A stretch of 64,000 bases of DNA from Aeromonas dhakensis (GTDB lineage: Bacteria; Pseudomonadota; Gammaproteobacteria; Enterobacterales; Aeromonadaceae): positions 1 through 64,000 of the forward strand of contig NZ_CDBH01000045.1 in NCBI RefSeq assembly GCF_000820305.1, given 5' to 3'. The notes below the pieces were generated by a model that was given only the letters and a program-made list of their open reading frames with translations, ran no database searches and was not told the origin of the DNA. Below are positions 63,400 through 64,000 of this stretch, one piece after another. The stretch's first letter is position 1. Each line of letters begins with the position of its first letter. The translations under genes were made by a program, and so were the position numbers.

Positions 63400-64000
63400 T
63401 TAGCCGTCCCCCTTGAGCGCCGGGTTGAGTCGGGCCGGCAGCCAGAGCGCCAGCAGATAGATAACGAGCGGCAACAAGAGTTGCAACAGGCCGTAGAGGC
63501 CCGCCAGCCGCCGGTTGAGGCCGCTGCCGGTGGCCACCGCCTCGGTGGTGATGGTGATCACCCGGCCTGCCCCAAACAGCAGGGTCGGCAGGTATTGGGC
63601 CAGACTTACCGCCGCTCCGATGCCGAAGGCAAACAGCAGCGGACGGGCCAGCAGCGGTCCTTTCACCTGCCTCCAGGCTCGCCACGGGGTTGCCCCGAGC
63701 AGCAGGGCGCTCTGGGTGATCCGCACGTCGAACTGGCGATAGGGGCCCTGCAGGCACAAGTAAACGTAGGGAAAGACAAACAGCAGCTGGCTCCAGAGCA
63801 CCCAGCCCCAGCCGATGCCATCGCCTCCCCACCCGAGGCTGAACCAGTCCACCCCGAGCCGAATGCCGAACAGCAGGCTGGCCTGCGGCAGCAACAGTGG
63901 TAGGCAGATGAGCCAGAGCGGCCAGGGGCGGCGGCCCGCCTGCGCCTCCAGGCTCAGCACCGCCATCACCAGCGCTATCGCCCCGCTCGCCAGCGCCAGC
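63400..64000 (-). CDS. ynjC: ABC transporter permease (YnjC-like), cut by window end
   Basis: The visible 200 codons are the C-terminal part of an ABC inner-membrane permease, open to the right edge with no stop. Membrane helices include PLWLICLPLLLPQASLLFGI and FVFPYVYLCLQGPYR. The EAA-type loop looks like LLLGATPWRAWRQVKGPLLARPLLFAFG. Families of ThiP/YnjC type carry two such modules (about 500 residues), so the N-terminal half should lie beyond 64000. A periplasmic binding protein gene is expected further right. Confidence 0.82.
   Translation of the reverse strand, partial: LALASGAIALVMAVLSLEAQAGRRPWPLWLICLPLLLPQASLLFGIRLGVDWFSLGWGGDGIGWGWVLWSQLLFVFPYVYLCLQGPYRQFDVRITQSALLLGATPWRAWRQVKGPLLARPLLFAFGIGAAVSLAQYLPTLLFGAGRVITITTEAVATGSGLNRRLAGLYGLLQLLLPLVIYLLALWLPARLNPALKGDG

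Overview
The window looks like the chromosome of an Aeromonas species, most likely in or near the A. hydrophila/A. dhakensis group. This is inferred from gene content: high GC gammaproteobacterial genes, an AHH1/HlyA-type haemolysin, an EptA closely resembling MCR-3, a chitobiase/nag cluster, and E. coli-like synteny in several blocks (aspS-yecE-cmoAB-yebC; nagCABE-glnS-fur-fldA-ybfE-ybfF-seqA-pgm; ynjC-ynjD-ynjF). No rRNA, tRNA, CRISPR array, prophage, transposase or integrase was seen. It reads as core chromosome with a few accessory loci.

Layout. 1-5.3 kb: end of bioD, htpX, a methyl-accepting chemotaxis protein, and an unusual MOSC + ferredoxin-reductase + 2Fe-2S fusion. 5.7-10.9 kb: a two-gene operon pairing a GltD-like flavoprotein carrying Fe-S clusters with a full-length NifJ-type pyruvate:ferredoxin/flavodoxin oxidoreductase. 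11-14.8 kb: a penicillin-acylase-family lipoprotein divergent from a membrane AraC regulator. 14.8-21.7 kb: a small DUF465 protein, a secreted protein in an operon with a MATE exporter, a SulP anion transporter, a nucleotidyltransferase/GNAT pair, cysM and a small lipoprotein. 21.7-25.5 kb: a four-gene aldehyde/alcohol dehydrogenase operon with its own TetR regulator and a palindromic operator. 25.7-29.2 kb: a small hypothetical gene, an NlpC/P60 lipoprotein, an 852-bp intergenic region rich in regulatory signals, and the hlyA haemolysin. 29.3-31 kb: oxyR divergent from a 2-Cys peroxiredoxin.

31-34.4 kb holds a three-gene ATP-grasp ligase / 7TM-transglutaminase / retropepsin-like protease system of poorly known function. 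34.5-40.5 kb holds cmoB, cmoA, yecE, aspS and yebC (tRNA wobble modification, aminoacylation, translation-linked regulation). 40.6-42.4 kb holds an MCR-3-like phosphoethanolamine transferase preceded by an exact PmrA-type box. 42.4-50.2 kb is the N-acetylglucosamine/chitin regulon: nagC, nagA, nagB divergent from nagE, then a chitobiase, with two NagC-like operators flanking a CRP-like site. 50.5-57.9 kb runs glnS, fur, a thioesterase, fldA, ybfE, a DUF2788 gene, ybfF, seqA, pgm. 58-61 kb has two divergent regulator/target pairs (EamA/MarR and TetR/peroxiredoxin), each with a duplicated operator. 60.9-64 kb has mltB and the ynjF-ynjD-ynjC transport/lipid cluster, cut off by the window end.

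No wholly new defence or mobile system was found. The strongest leads are the PmrA box in front of the mcr-3-like gene, the mirror-symmetric CRP promoter pair between nlpC and hlyA, the retropepsin/ATP-grasp operon, the MOSC-reductase fusion and the paired operators at the small divergent loci. All site calls come from reading the sequence by eye; no searches were run.
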